This document shows, piece by piece, positions 1 to 6,488 of a stretch of 10,314 bases of DNA. The notes beneath the pieces are model-generated. The model was given only the letters and a program-made list of their open reading frames with translations. It did no database searches and was not told the DNA's origin. Origin of the DNA: Neisseriaceae bacterium (lineage in GTDB: Bacteria > Pseudomonadota > Gammaproteobacteria > Burkholderiales > Neisseriaceae); assembly GCA_017446355.1 (NCBI GenBank), contig JAFSQZ010000236.1, forward strand, positions 1-10,314, in the 5' to 3' direction. The first letter of the stretch is position 1. Each line of letters starts with the position of its first letter. The translations under genes were made by a program, and so were the position numbers.

Positions 1-63
1 ATTAAACAAACACTTGATCCACACCAACTTTTTAATCGTGGCAAATTATTGCCAAAGCAATAA
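1..63 (+). CDS. C-terminal end of a probable FAD-linked oxidase (partial)
   Basis: An open frame enters from the left edge and ends at a TAA at 61-63, giving 20 residues that include LDPHQLFNRGKLLP. This resembles the conserved end of the FAD-linked oxidase C-terminal domain (glycolate oxidase GlcD, D-lactate dehydrogenase and relatives), which typically closes with a D-P-x-x-x-F-N-x-G-K-x-x motif. Members oxidise 2-hydroxy acids using bound FAD. Only the tail is visible, so substrate and subunit type cannot be told. The call rests on this one motif. The codon use looks like that of the other core genes in the window. Confidence 0.6.
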   Translation: MKQTLDPHQLFNRGKLLPKQ

Positions 64-90
64 ACAGTAACAGCATTAAATGATGTTTTT

Positions 91-102
91 AGGCTGCCTG
101 AA
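91..102 (+). repeat. DNA uptake sequence, AGGCTGCCTGAA (one-sided)
   Basis: An exact AGGCTGCCTGAA (the Simonsiella-type dialect as I recall it) lies between the oxidase stop and the lipoprotein start. The base before the core is T, not C, so the opposite-strand dialect is not complete here. DUS sites promote uptake of related DNA through the type IV pilus protein ComP. Confidence 0.85.
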
Positions 103-134
103 AAGCAATAAGTAAAACACAAGAGCAAAATTAA

Positions 135-1028
135 ATGAATAATTTTTTTAAAATCATCATATTATCTTTAACTGTTAATCTCCTTTTAACCGCTTGTTCC
201 GAAGAACAACGTCAAGAATTGACGCAAAAAATTAAAGAAAAACAAATAGAAAATGCCGTTAAAAAACTACCGAAGCACAACGAACCAATACCTGAATATC
301 CTACTTTAACACCGTTTAAATTATCATTAGACGAAATCAACAAAAATAAAAAGTATGTGCATTCACAAATTGTTCAAAATATCAACAAAACCATTTATTT
401 TTCCAAAATTGAACAGAAAAATGGTCATCGAGATTTGGTTCAAAATCGTGAAGATAGCGAATATTATCGTCATATTTTAGGTTTCACCAAAAATGGTCAT
501 TGCGTTATTCAAGATTTTTATTCGGAAAATGACCAAAAACAACAAGAGCCGATAATTGTGAAAAAAAGTGAATGCGAAAGTTGGGAAATCGCGCCATTTG
601 ACGGTATGGCGGTTTGGTATGATAAGGACGGAAAAATACAAGAAGATCAAATTGAGTGGCTTCAACAAGGTAATACATTGCGTGTATACGGCACTAAATT
701 GCGTGAAAGTAGAAAAGTTACTTTTTTAAGAGAACGTATTTTACCTGATGTGTTACATACTACCGTTTTAAGTCAAGAAACTTCGCCAAATGGTAAGCAT
801 TCTGCTGCGATATGCGAATTCAATACAAAAGAAAAGAAAATTGAAAAATTTATTCGTTTTACTGATAACGATAACATTGAAAAATATCGTTTTAATCATC
901 AAAATAAAATTGATGCAACTTATGTAATGGCTTGGACAAAAGGCGGTTCTAAATTTATAGATAAAATAGCTAATAAATATGTTGAAAACATACAACAAAT
1001 GGCAAATGTTTTTTGTGGTATAGAATAA
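135..1028 (+). CDS. Predicted lipoprotein of unknown function
   Basis: I do not recognise this 297-residue protein. Residues 1-20 form a type II signal peptide: a short polar start with Lys6, a hydrophobic run, then lipobox L18-T19-A20-C21. Ser22 at +2 favours sorting to the outer membrane in enteric rules. Residues 22-50 are rich in Glu, Gln and Lys and probably form a helix or tether. The rest (about 60-297) is hydrophilic and has four further cysteines (123, 147, 227, 294), which could form periplasmic disulfides. A stretch around 156-168 (DGMAVWYDKDGKI) has a beta-hairpin look, a little like MORN-type lipoproteins, but this is only a resemblance. The ATG has a weak AAGAG nine bases upstream. 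The gene is visibly more AT-rich than argH next to it, with many AAA, AAT and ATT codons. This may mean relaxed selection or recent acquisition. It lies 51 bp upstream of argH in the same direction, with a palindromic DUS between. Confidence 0.75.
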   Translation: MNNFFKIIILSLTVNLLLTACSEEQRQELTQKIKEKQIENAVKKLPKHNEPIPEYPTLTPFKLSLDEINKNKKYVHSQIVQNINKTIYFSKIEQKNGHRDLVQNREDSEYYRHILGFTKNGHCVIQDFYSENDQKQQEPIIVKKSECESWEIAPFDGMAVWYDKDGKIQEDQIEWLQQGNTLRVYGTKLRESRKVTFLRERILPDVLHTTVLSQETSPNGKHSAAICEFNTKEKKIEKFIRFTDNDNIEKYRFNHQNKIDATYVMAWTKGGSKFIDKIANKYVENIQQMANVFCGIE

Positions 1029-1046
1029 AAAATTTGACGAAACATT

Positions 1047-1061
1047 TTCAGGCTGCCTGAA
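1047..1061. repeat. Palindromic DNA uptake sequence (TTCAGGCTGCCTGAA)
   Basis: This 15-mer is a perfect palindrome except for its central base. It reads AGGCTGCCTGAA on + and AGGCAGCCTGAA on -. It sits between the lipoprotein stop and the argH ribosome binding site. It could fold as a short hairpin in the transcript, with no U tract. Confidence 0.9.
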
Positions 1062-1069
1062 AACTTAAT

Positions 1070-1073
1070 GGAG
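1070..1073 (+). promoter_or_regulatory. Ribosome binding site that fixes the argH start
   Basis: GGAG lies six bases before the ATG at 1080. An in-frame ATG at 1068 overlaps this GGAG and has no Shine-Dalgarno of its own, so the later ATG is the better start. Confidence 0.75.
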
Positions 1074-1079
1074 AACAAA

Positions 1080-2459
1080 ATGAGTAATAAAACATGGTCG
1101 GGACGCTTTAATGAACCTGTGGCGCAATTGGTAAAACAATACACAGGTTCCATTGATTTTGATAAACGTTTGGCAAATTGGGATATTCAAGGTTCGTTAG
1201 CACACGCACAAATGTTGCACGAAGCTGGCGTATTATCCGCGCAAGATTTAGCCGATATTCAACGCGGTATGGCAGAAATCCAAGCCGATATTGAAGCAGG
1301 ACGATTAGAATGGTCTTTGGATTTAGAAGACGTACATATGAATATTGAACGCCGTCTAACCGATAAAATCGGTGATGCAGGTAAACGTTTACACACAGGA
1401 CGTAGCCGCAATGACCAAGTAGCAACCGATATTCGTTTATGGTTGCGCGATGAAATCACCCTGATTCGTGGCTTAATTAAAGAACTACAAATCTCATTGA
1501 TTGAATTGGCCGAAAAAAATGTAGAAACCGTGATGCCTGGATTCACGCATTTGCAAGTGGCGCAACCAGTTAGCTTTGGGCATCATATGTTGGCATACGT
1601 AGAAATGTTAGGGCGCGATGATGAACGTATGGCAGATTGTCGCAAACGCGTTAATCGTATGCCTTTGGGTGCAGCTGCATTAGCAGGAACAACCTACCCC
1701 ATTAAACGCGAAACCACCGCTAAACTTCTTAATTTTGAAGCCATTTGTCAAAACTCTTTGGACGCGGTTTCCGATCGTGATTTTGCCATTGAATTCACCG
1801 CCGCAGCCAGCTTAATGATGGTGCATTTAAGCCGATTAAGTGAAGAATTGATTTTGTGGATGTCGCCACGTTTTGGTTTTATTGATATTGCCGACCGTTT
1901 CTGCACAGGTTCATCAATTATGCCGCAAAAGAAAAACCCTGATGTTCCCGAATTGGTGCGTGGCAAATCAGGGCGCGTGATTGGACATTTAACAGGCTTA
2001 ATTATGCTTATGAAATCACAACCTTTGGCATACAACAAAGATAACCAAGAAGATAAAGAACCCTTATTTGATACCGTCAACACTGTGGTAGACACCTTGC
2101 GCATTTATGCCGATATGATGCGTGGCGTTAGTGTTAAACCAGAAAATATGCGTGCTGCGGTGATGCAAGGTTTTGCAACCGCAACCGATTTAGCCGATTA
2201 CTTGGTGAAAAAAGGTTTACCTTTCCGCGACAGTCATGAAGTGGTTGCATTAGCCGTGCGTCATGCAGACGAACAAAAATGTGATTTAAGTGAACTGCCT
2301 TTGGCAACACTACAAAGTTTCAGCGATTTAATTACCGAAGACGTTTATCAAGTACTCACCCCAGAAGGCAGCCTGAATGCCCGCAACCATATTGGTGGTA
2401 CTGCCCCAGAGCAAGTGCGTTATCAAATTCAACGCTGGAAAGATTTGTTAGCGAAATAA
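1080..2459 (+). CDS. argH: Argininosuccinate lyase
   Basis: ArgH splits argininosuccinate into arginine and fumarate, the last step of arginine synthesis, as a cytosolic homotetramer. From the ATG at 1080 the protein is 459 residues, close to the ~457 of the E. coli enzyme. A longer form from ATG 1068 adds only M-E-N-K and lacks a ribosome binding site. The N-terminal MSNKTWSGRF block is typical of the family. Active-site regions of the fumarase/aspartase superfamily are present: HTGRSRNDQ at 105-113, T156-H157 in GFTHLQVAQP (the catalytic histidine region), and the signature loop GSSIMPQKKNP at 277-287, which carries the catalytic serine. No residue I expect is missing. The gene stands alone among unrelated neighbours, as arg genes often do in Neisseriaceae. 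It contains an in-frame DUS near its 3' end and is followed by a strong hairpin. Confidence 0.98.
   Translation: MSNKTWSGRFNEPVAQLVKQYTGSIDFDKRLANWDIQGSLAHAQMLHEAGVLSAQDLADIQRGMAEIQADIEAGRLEWSLDLEDVHMNIERRLTDKIGDAGKRLHTGRSRNDQVATDIRLWLRDEITLIRGLIKELQISLIELAEKNVETVMPGFTHLQVAQPVSFGHHMLAYVEMLGRDDERMADCRKRVNRMPLGAAALAGTTYPIKRETTAKLLNFEAICQNSLDAVSDRDFAIEFTAAASLMMVHLSRLSEELILWMSPRFGFIDIADRFCTGSSIMPQKKNPDVPELVRGKSGRVIGHLTGLIMLMKSQPLAYNKDNQEDKEPLFDTVNTVVDTLRIYADMMRGVSVKPENMRAAVMQGFATATDLADYLVKKGLPFRDSHEVVALAVRHADEQKCDLSELPLATLQSFSDLITEDVYQVLTPEGSLNARNHIGGTAPEQVRYQIQRWKDLLAK
2366..2377 (+). repeat. DNA uptake sequence AGGCAGCCTGAA inside argH
   Basis: This exact 12-mer lies in the argH coding frame and encodes the run E-G-S-L-N near the C terminus. 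The base pair context is not palindromic, so only the AGGCAGCCTGAA dialect (Kingella-type as I recall it) is complete. Confidence 0.85.
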
Positions 2460-2513
2460 CGCCTGCAAAACATACTTTTGCACGCGTTATCCCACTTTAC
2501 GCCTACTGAAAAT

Positions 2514-2546
2514 AAACAGCGGAAATTTTTAACATTTCCGCTGTTT
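2514..2546 (+). terminator. Strong hairpin after argH, probable terminator
   Basis: A perfect 13-bp inverted repeat, AAACAGCGGAAAT (2514-2526) and ATTTCCGCTGTTT (2534-2546), encloses a 7-base loop. It starts 55 bp after the argH stop. The 3' side ends in TTT, followed by AACTTTAATAATTT, so the U tract is short and interrupted. On the other strand the flank (TTATTTTC) is also T-rich, so it might work both ways. Confidence 0.7.
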
Positions 2547-2588
2547 AACTTTAATAATTTATCTATATTCGTTAATGGTTGTTACCAT

Positions 2589-2603
2589 TTCAGGCAGCCT
2601 GAA
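2589..2603. repeat. Palindromic DNA uptake sequence (TTCAGGCAGCCTGAA)
   Basis: The full 15-mer carries AGGCAGCCTGAA on + and AGGCTGCCTGAA on -. It lies in the argH-pqiA intergenic region. The rest of that region (2460-2797) holds the hairpin described separately, this DUS and the pqiA promoter. I see no gene in it. Confidence 0.9.
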
Positions 2604-2759
2604 ACAAAAGAAAACCATCAAAATCATTTCAGACTGGAAATTATTGAATGGCGTGTAAAGAAAATGTTACAAATAGGCGTAAACTTTAAAAGTATCAACA
2701 ACACTGGTTTCTTACAAATGATAAAGCATTAAAGCAAATACTTTAAAAAACAGCCTTTC

Positions 2760-2768
2760 TGTTATAAT
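2760..2768 (+). promoter_or_regulatory. Extended -10 promoter for pqiABC
   Basis: TGTTATAAT gives a perfect TATAAT (2763-2768) with the extended TG one base upstream. There is no good -35: ACTTTA is at 17-bp spacing and TTTAAA (4/6) at 15 bp. Extended -10 promoters can work without one. Transcription would begin near 2775, leaving about 23 bases of leader. No SoxS-like box was recognised. Confidence 0.6.
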
Positions 2769-2797
2769 TTCTTCTTTTTTCATTTATTTTATTCCCT

Positions 2798-4096
2798 ATG
2801 CAACCTGATAACAGGCTTTATCAATATTTTGCGAAAAAGTGGCTACGAAAATATTTGCCCAGTGCCACGCTGCCAGCCCACACTTTGGATTGTCCAGAAT
2901 GTGGCAGTCGTACTGCCTTGCCCAAGTTGCGACAAGGACAAAAAGCGATTTGTTCGGTTTGTGGACATCATTTGGTGCATATTGAACCTGAACCTTATGT
3001 TACCGTGTTAGCCTGTGCTTTGGCGGCGTTAATATTGATGGTGGTGGTATACAGCTTGCCGTTTGTGAATGTTGAAATGACGGGAATGTTTTCACCTTTA
3101 ACTTTATCGGGTATGTTTCACGCTTTGTTGGTGGACAGTTGGGGATTTTTGGCGGCTGTTTTGCTCACTTTTGTTTTTGGTTTACCTTTATTATTTTTAT
3201 TGTTAGCGATTTATGTTTACGCCTATTTTTTATTCAAACAAGAATTTTCGCCAACTTTGCGCAACAGTATGCGCTTATTGTTGCGTGTGCAGCAATGGAT
3301 GATGGTAGACGTATTTTTTATTTCAATGTTGGTGGCGTATATTAAAATTCAATCGGTTGCTGCTGTGAATTTTGGTGTCGCGTTTTGGTTGATGCCATTT
3401 TTGGTGATACTGATTTTGCGTACTTCTGTTGCCATTTCGCCACATTGGCTGTACAGCAAAATTCAACACGCCGACCAAATACCTTTTTTTCAGGCAGGTG
3501 AAGAAACTGTTTGTTGTTCGCGTTGTTTACATTTTCGTCCCAAAAATGAAGTATTTTGTCGTGTGTGTGATTCAGAATTATTTCACCGCCGTCCAGGCAG
3601 CCTGAAAATGTCGTTTTTATTATTATTGGCGGCAATGATTTTGTATGTACCCGCCAACCTTTTGCCGATTATGATTTCAGAAAATCCTTTGAACAAAGAA
3701 ATTTCTACCATTATGAGTGGCATTATTTTTATGTGGAATGACGGCGATAAACTGATTGCGTCCATTATTTTTAGCGCGTCCATCGCCGTGCCTACTTTGA
3801 AAATTTTGTCTATGTTGTGGTTATTATTTTCGGCACGATTTAAACCTTTGTTGAGCATTAAAGCTTTATCGTTGCAATACCGCATCACTGAAGCCATTGG
3901 ACGCTGGTCTATGATTGATATTTTTGTGATTATTATTATGATGACCACTTTTCACAGCAAAGTCGCCCGCGTAACACCAGGTCCTGCTGCGATTTATTTT
4001 TGTTTGGTCGTGGTGTTAACAATGTTATCGGCACATTTTTTTGATGTGCGTTTATTGTGGGATAAAACTGTCCATAAATTTGTTGAAACTGACTGA
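2798..4096 (+). CDS. pqiA: PqiA family inner-membrane protein (paraquat-inducible protein A)
   Basis: PqiA is the inner-membrane partner of the PqiB/PqiC envelope-spanning system, thought to move lipids between the membranes. The 432-residue protein (E. coli about 417) shows the two-half architecture of the family. Half one has a zinc ribbon with C32-x2-C35 and C52-x2-C55, then membrane segments around 66-90, 113-145, 168-186 and 195-212. Half two has a second ribbon with C240-x2-C243 and C254-x2-C257, then segments around 272-293, 319-345, 370-386 and 396-414. Both halves keep the W-x-M-[VI]-D-[VI]-F motif (W167 and W370), a family hallmark. All eight zinc cysteines are present. No Shine-Dalgarno is visible before the ATG (ATTCCCT precedes it). 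A DUS is embedded at the junction between the second ribbon and the second membrane half. The gene heads an operon with pqiB, 42 bp downstream. Confidence 0.93.
   Translation: MQPDNRLYQYFAKKWLRKYLPSATLPAHTLDCPECGSRTALPKLRQGQKAICSVCGHHLVHIEPEPYVTVLACALAALILMVVVYSLPFVNVEMTGMFSPLTLSGMFHALLVDSWGFLAAVLLTFVFGLPLLFLLLAIYVYAYFLFKQEFSPTLRNSMRLLLRVQQWMMVDVFFISMLVAYIKIQSVAAVNFGVAFWLMPFLVILILRTSVAISPHWLYSKIQHADQIPFFQAGEETVCCSRCLHFRPKNEVFCRVCDSELFHRRPGSLKMSFLLLLAAMILYVPANLLPIMISENPLNKEISTIMSGIIFMWNDGDKLIASIIFSASIAVPTLKILSMLWLLFSARFKPLLSIKALSLQYRITEAIGRWSMIDIFVIIIMMTTFHSKVARVTPGPAAIYFCLVVVLTMLSAHFFDVRLLWDKTVHKFVETD
3595..3606 (+). repeat. DNA uptake sequence AGGCAGCCTGAA inside pqiA
   Basis: An exact AGGCAGCCTGAA is read in frame as part of P-G-S-L-K (residues 266-270), in the hydrophilic linker between the second zinc ribbon and the next membrane helix. 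The upstream CC breaks the palindrome, so only this dialect is complete. Confidence 0.85.
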
Positions 4097-4102
4097 ATAC
4101 CT

Positions 4103-4117
4103 TTCAGGCAGCCTGAA
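4103..4117. repeat. Palindromic DNA uptake sequence between pqiA and pqiB
   Basis: TTCAGGCAGCCTGAA carries both dialect cores on opposite strands. It lies in the 42-bp pqiA-pqiB gap. In mRNA the run TTTCAGG-CAG-CCTGAAA can form a 7-bp stem, which might affect translation or stability of the downstream message. Confidence 0.9.
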
Positions 4118-4138
4118 AACTTTATAAAGTGATAAAAA

Positions 4139-5761
4139 ATGAGTGATACAACGCAGCCTGCGCGTGTGCGCCCCAGTAAAACATTGATTTCTACCGTGTG
4201 GTTAATTCCATTAGTAGCCGCATTAGTTGGGGCATATTTATTGGTCAGAACCTTAAATGAGTCGCATAATGAAATTACGTTGTTAATGGATAATGCAGAC
4301 GGTATTGAAGTCAACACCACAACCATTCGCGTGTTGAATGTGGAAGTTGGACGCGTGAACAAAGTTTTGCTTAACGAAACAGGTAATGGTGTAAAAATCA
4401 CTGCGAAACTCAATCGCGAAAGTATGGCATTGATGCGCAAGGATACTCAATTTTGGGTGGTTAAACCAAGAATTGACCAAAATGGGGTAACAGGTTTAAG
4501 CACTTTATTATCAGGTTCATATATTTCGTTTGCACCAGGCAATAGCTCGGAAACCGCGCGTGAATTTAAAGTAGCAGAGTTGCCCCCTATTTCTGCTTTG
4601 GGACAAAGTGGTATTCGCCTTTCATTGAAAGGTACCAACAGTAAAATGGTCAGTGTAGGCAGTCCTGTTTTATTTGAAAGTCATATCGTCGGCTCGGTAG
4701 AAAGCGCGAAATTTAATCCAGCCGATAAAAGCGTGCATTACAGCGTGTTTATCCACAGCCCCAATGAAAATTTATTAAACGGTGCCAGCCGCTTTTGGTT
4801 GAGTAGTGGCGTAGATATGCGCCTAAATGGCAACAACATCAACATTACCACGCCCCCTATTTCTGCTTTGATAACAGGTGCGATTTCTTTTGATAGTCCA
4901 CAATATCGCCCACAATCTGCACAAAGCGTTCAAAACGGCGCAGAATTTACGGTCTACAACAATCGCAGCGAAATTGAAAATCAACCCAGTGAACGCACAC
5001 TATACTATATGGCGTTTTTCAACAGTTCTGTTCGCGGTTTAGAAAGTGGCGCACCTGTGATGTACAAAGGCATTCAAATTGGTTCGGTGGCAGATGTTGC
5101 TTATTTTGAACAAGGCGATCAGGCGCGTTTATTTCAAAACCAATGGATTCCTGTTCGCCTACGCATTGAACCCTTTTTGATTGAAGGCATTAACGCCGAA
5201 CAACGCCAAAGTAAAGAAACGTGGCAAAACATTATTCAGGCAGCCTTAAATCGTGGTTTAACCGCATCATTAGGCACGCATCAACTCGTATTAGGCAGCA
5301 AATTGATTGAATTAAACGATGGTCAAGGTGGCTATAAACCACGCGCACAATATCACGGTTACACCGTTATTGCCACCAATGACACAGGTTTAGACCAATT
5401 GCAAAATCAAGTGGGCAAACTACTGGAAAAAATCAACAAATTACCCGTAGACAAAACCCTTGCAGAACTCAATGGCAGCCTGAAACAATTACAAAAACTG
5501 TTGTCATCTACACAACATTTAGTGGGACAATCCAGCACGCAAAACCTGCCCAAAGAACTCAATCAAACCATGCAAACTTTGCAAAAAACTTTGCAAGGCA
5601 TTTCGCCACAATCACCTGTTTATCAAGATGCGCAACAAACCTTGCAAGACCTAGATCGCACGCTTAAAAATGCCCAACCCTTGCTGGATAAACTCAACGC
5701 ACGTCCCAACGCATTGATTTTCCAACAAGGCAGCAGCGATCCCACACCAAAAGGCAAATAA
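4139..5761 (+). CDS. pqiB: PqiB, MCE-domain intermembrane transport protein
   Basis: PqiB is a MlaD/MCE-family protein. In E. coli it forms a hexameric tube anchored in the inner membrane and crossing the periplasm to carry lipids. This 540-residue protein (E. coli about 546) has a short cytoplasmic N terminus and one membrane anchor at about 17-37 (LISTVWLIPLVAALVGAYLL). Three MCE domains follow. The first, at about 43-140, includes GIEVNTTTIRVLNVEVGRV. The second, at about 160-265, includes SVGSPVLFESHIVGSVES. The third, at about 285-400, includes GLESGAPVMYKGIQIGSV. Each shows the G-x-P-V-x-[FY]-x-[GS]-x-x-[IV]-G-x-V pattern or a variant of it. The C-terminal part (about 410-540) is rich in Leu and Gln with heptad-like spacing, fitting the long helical needle. 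The ATG follows AAAGTGA, a weak ribosome binding site. pqiC begins 10 bp after the stop, so coupling is likely. Confidence 0.95.
   Translation: MSDTTQPARVRPSKTLISTVWLIPLVAALVGAYLLVRTLNESHNEITLLMDNADGIEVNTTTIRVLNVEVGRVNKVLLNETGNGVKITAKLNRESMALMRKDTQFWVVKPRIDQNGVTGLSTLLSGSYISFAPGNSSETAREFKVAELPPISALGQSGIRLSLKGTNSKMVSVGSPVLFESHIVGSVESAKFNPADKSVHYSVFIHSPNENLLNGASRFWLSSGVDMRLNGNNINITTPPISALITGAISFDSPQYRPQSAQSVQNGAEFTVYNNRSEIENQPSERTLYYMAFFNSSVRGLESGAPVMYKGIQIGSVADVAYFEQGDQARLFQNQWIPVRLRIEPFLIEGINAEQRQSKETWQNIIQAALNRGLTASLGTHQLVLGSKLIELNDGQGGYKPRAQYHGYTVIATNDTGLDQLQNQVGKLLEKINKLPVDKTLAELNGSLKQLQKLLSSTQHLVGQSSTQNLPKELNQTMQTLQKTLQGISPQSPVYQDAQQTLQDLDRTLKNAQPLLDKLNARPNALIFQQGSSDPTPKGK
5235..5246 (-). 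repeat. DNA uptake sequence AGGCTGCCTGAA on the minus strand, inside pqiB
   Basis: TTCAGGCAGCCT on + is an exact AGGCTGCCTGAA on -. It encodes I-Q-A-A-L in the third MCE region. The + side continues TAA instead of GAA, so only the minus-strand dialect is complete. Confidence 0.8.
5473..5484 (+). repeat. Near-match DNA uptake sequence (TGGCAGCCTGAA) in pqiB
   Basis: Eleven of twelve bases match AGGCAGCCTGAA, with the first base T. It encodes part of N-G-S-L-K in the C-terminal helical region. It may be a decayed or never-complete site. Confidence 0.5.
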
Positions 5762-5771
5762 CAGGATAAAT

Positions 5772-6293
5772 ATGATGAAAAAAATAATTTTCCTATTCGC
5801 AACATCAATAATGCTGGTCGCTTGTGGCAGCACGCCAAGCACACAATATTATCAACTGCCCGACAGCGCGTTCAGGCTGCCTGAACAAAACCGTACCATT
5901 CAAGGTGTTCGTTTAGTGCTTGCAGAATCTTTACAAAGCAATAGTTTGTTGTATCAAACCGATGAATACACCCTAAATTTCGCCCAACACAACCTTTGGG
6001 CAAGCCCCTTAAAAGAAGCATTAAACAACGCCTTATGCAACAAACTCAATCAACTCGGTCAAACCACCTACGCCCCAGCAAACCACACAGGAACAACCCA
6101 CTTAACCATTTACATTGACCGTTTTCAAGGCAATTATCGTGGCGAAACCGAAATCAGTGGTTACGCACAATGGCAAAACGGACAAAGCAAACCTTTTCAC
6201 GTCATCACAGAACAACACGGCGATGGCTACGCTGCTATGCTCAATAGTCTTAATCAAGGTTTAAATAAAGTTGCACAAAAAATAGTGTATTAA
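5772..6293 (+). CDS. pqiC: PqiC, outer-membrane lipoprotein of the Pqi system
   Basis: This 173-residue protein fits the ABC-transport auxiliary lipoprotein family (PqiC/YmbA, E. coli about 187 residues). PqiC sits on the periplasmic face of the outer membrane and docks with the tip of PqiB. The signal peptide has two lysines, a hydrophobic stretch and lipobox L15-V16-A17-C18, followed by G19. The mature start (GSTPSTQYYQL) has the common Y-Y-x-L pattern. Later segments such as GVRLVLAESL and HLTIYIDRFQGNYRGETEISGYAQW match the family's strand pattern. AGGA at 5763-5766 suits either the ATG at 5772 (5 bases) or the one at 5775 (8 bases). The two starts differ by one Met. It is the last gene of the operon. 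A palindromic DUS is embedded in the coding frame soon after the lipobox. Confidence 0.9.
   Translation: MMKKIIFLFATSIMLVACGSTPSTQYYQLPDSAFRLPEQNRTIQGVRLVLAESLQSNSLLYQTDEYTLNFAQHNLWASPLKEALNNALCNKLNQLGQTTYAPANHTGTTHLTIYIDRFQGNYRGETEISGYAQWQNGQSKPFHVITEQHGDGYAAMLNSLNQGLNKVAQKIVY
5871..5885. repeat. Palindromic DNA uptake sequence inside pqiC
   Basis: TTCAGGCTGCCTGAA is read in frame as F-R-L-P-E in the N-terminal region of the mature lipoprotein. It is the only full 15-mer palindrome within a coding region here. Confidence 0.9.
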
Positions 6294-6307
6294 CAAGAAA
6301 AAAAACT

Positions 6308-6322
6308 TTCAGGCTGCCTGAA
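6308..6322. repeat. Palindromic DNA uptake sequence after pqiC, possible weak terminator
   Basis: TTCAGGCTGCCTGAA lies 14 bp after the pqiC stop, flanked by TTT and AAA. The transcript could form a 7-8 bp stem with a 3-base loop, but there is no following U tract. The remainder of 6294-6488 holds an AAAAAGCTTTTT palindrome (6345-6356) and the promoter of the next gene. I see no gene there. Confidence 0.85.
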
Positions 6323-6398
6323 AACAGTTTGACCATTATTAAACAAAAAGCTTTTTAACTGATCGCTTATTGTTTATCATTGAGTACCAAAAAAATTT

Positions 6399-6428
6399 TT
6401 GAGTATTGTAAAGATTTCAGCTTATAAT
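6399..6428 (+). promoter_or_regulatory. Sigma-70-type promoter for the glycosyltransferase
   Basis: TTGAGT (6399-6404, 4/6 to TTGACA) and a perfect TATAAT (6423-6428) are spaced 18 bp apart. Transcription would begin near 6435, about 54 bases before the start codon. A second TTGAGTA lies 19 bp upstream at 6380. It could be chance or a binding half-site. Confidence 0.65.
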
Positions 6429-6488
6429 GCGCCACCTTTTCAACTCAAACATTACATTTAAATATTTAATCTATTCAATCTCACACCC

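Noticed and set aside
1034..1062. TTGACG as a -35 element for an argH promoter
   Set aside because: No acceptable -10 occurs at 16-18 bp spacing, where the DUS lies (CCTGAA, CTGAAA). argH may be transcribed with the upstream gene.
2478..2732. An 84-residue open frame on + between argH and pqiA
   Set aside because: It runs through the argH hairpin and a DUS, has no ribosome binding site, and its composition is not protein-like. It looks like chance read-through of an intergenic region.
6345..6356. AAAAAGCTTTTT palindrome as a terminator after pqiC
   Set aside because: There is no room for a loop in a perfect palindrome of this length, and the stem would be almost all A-U pairs.
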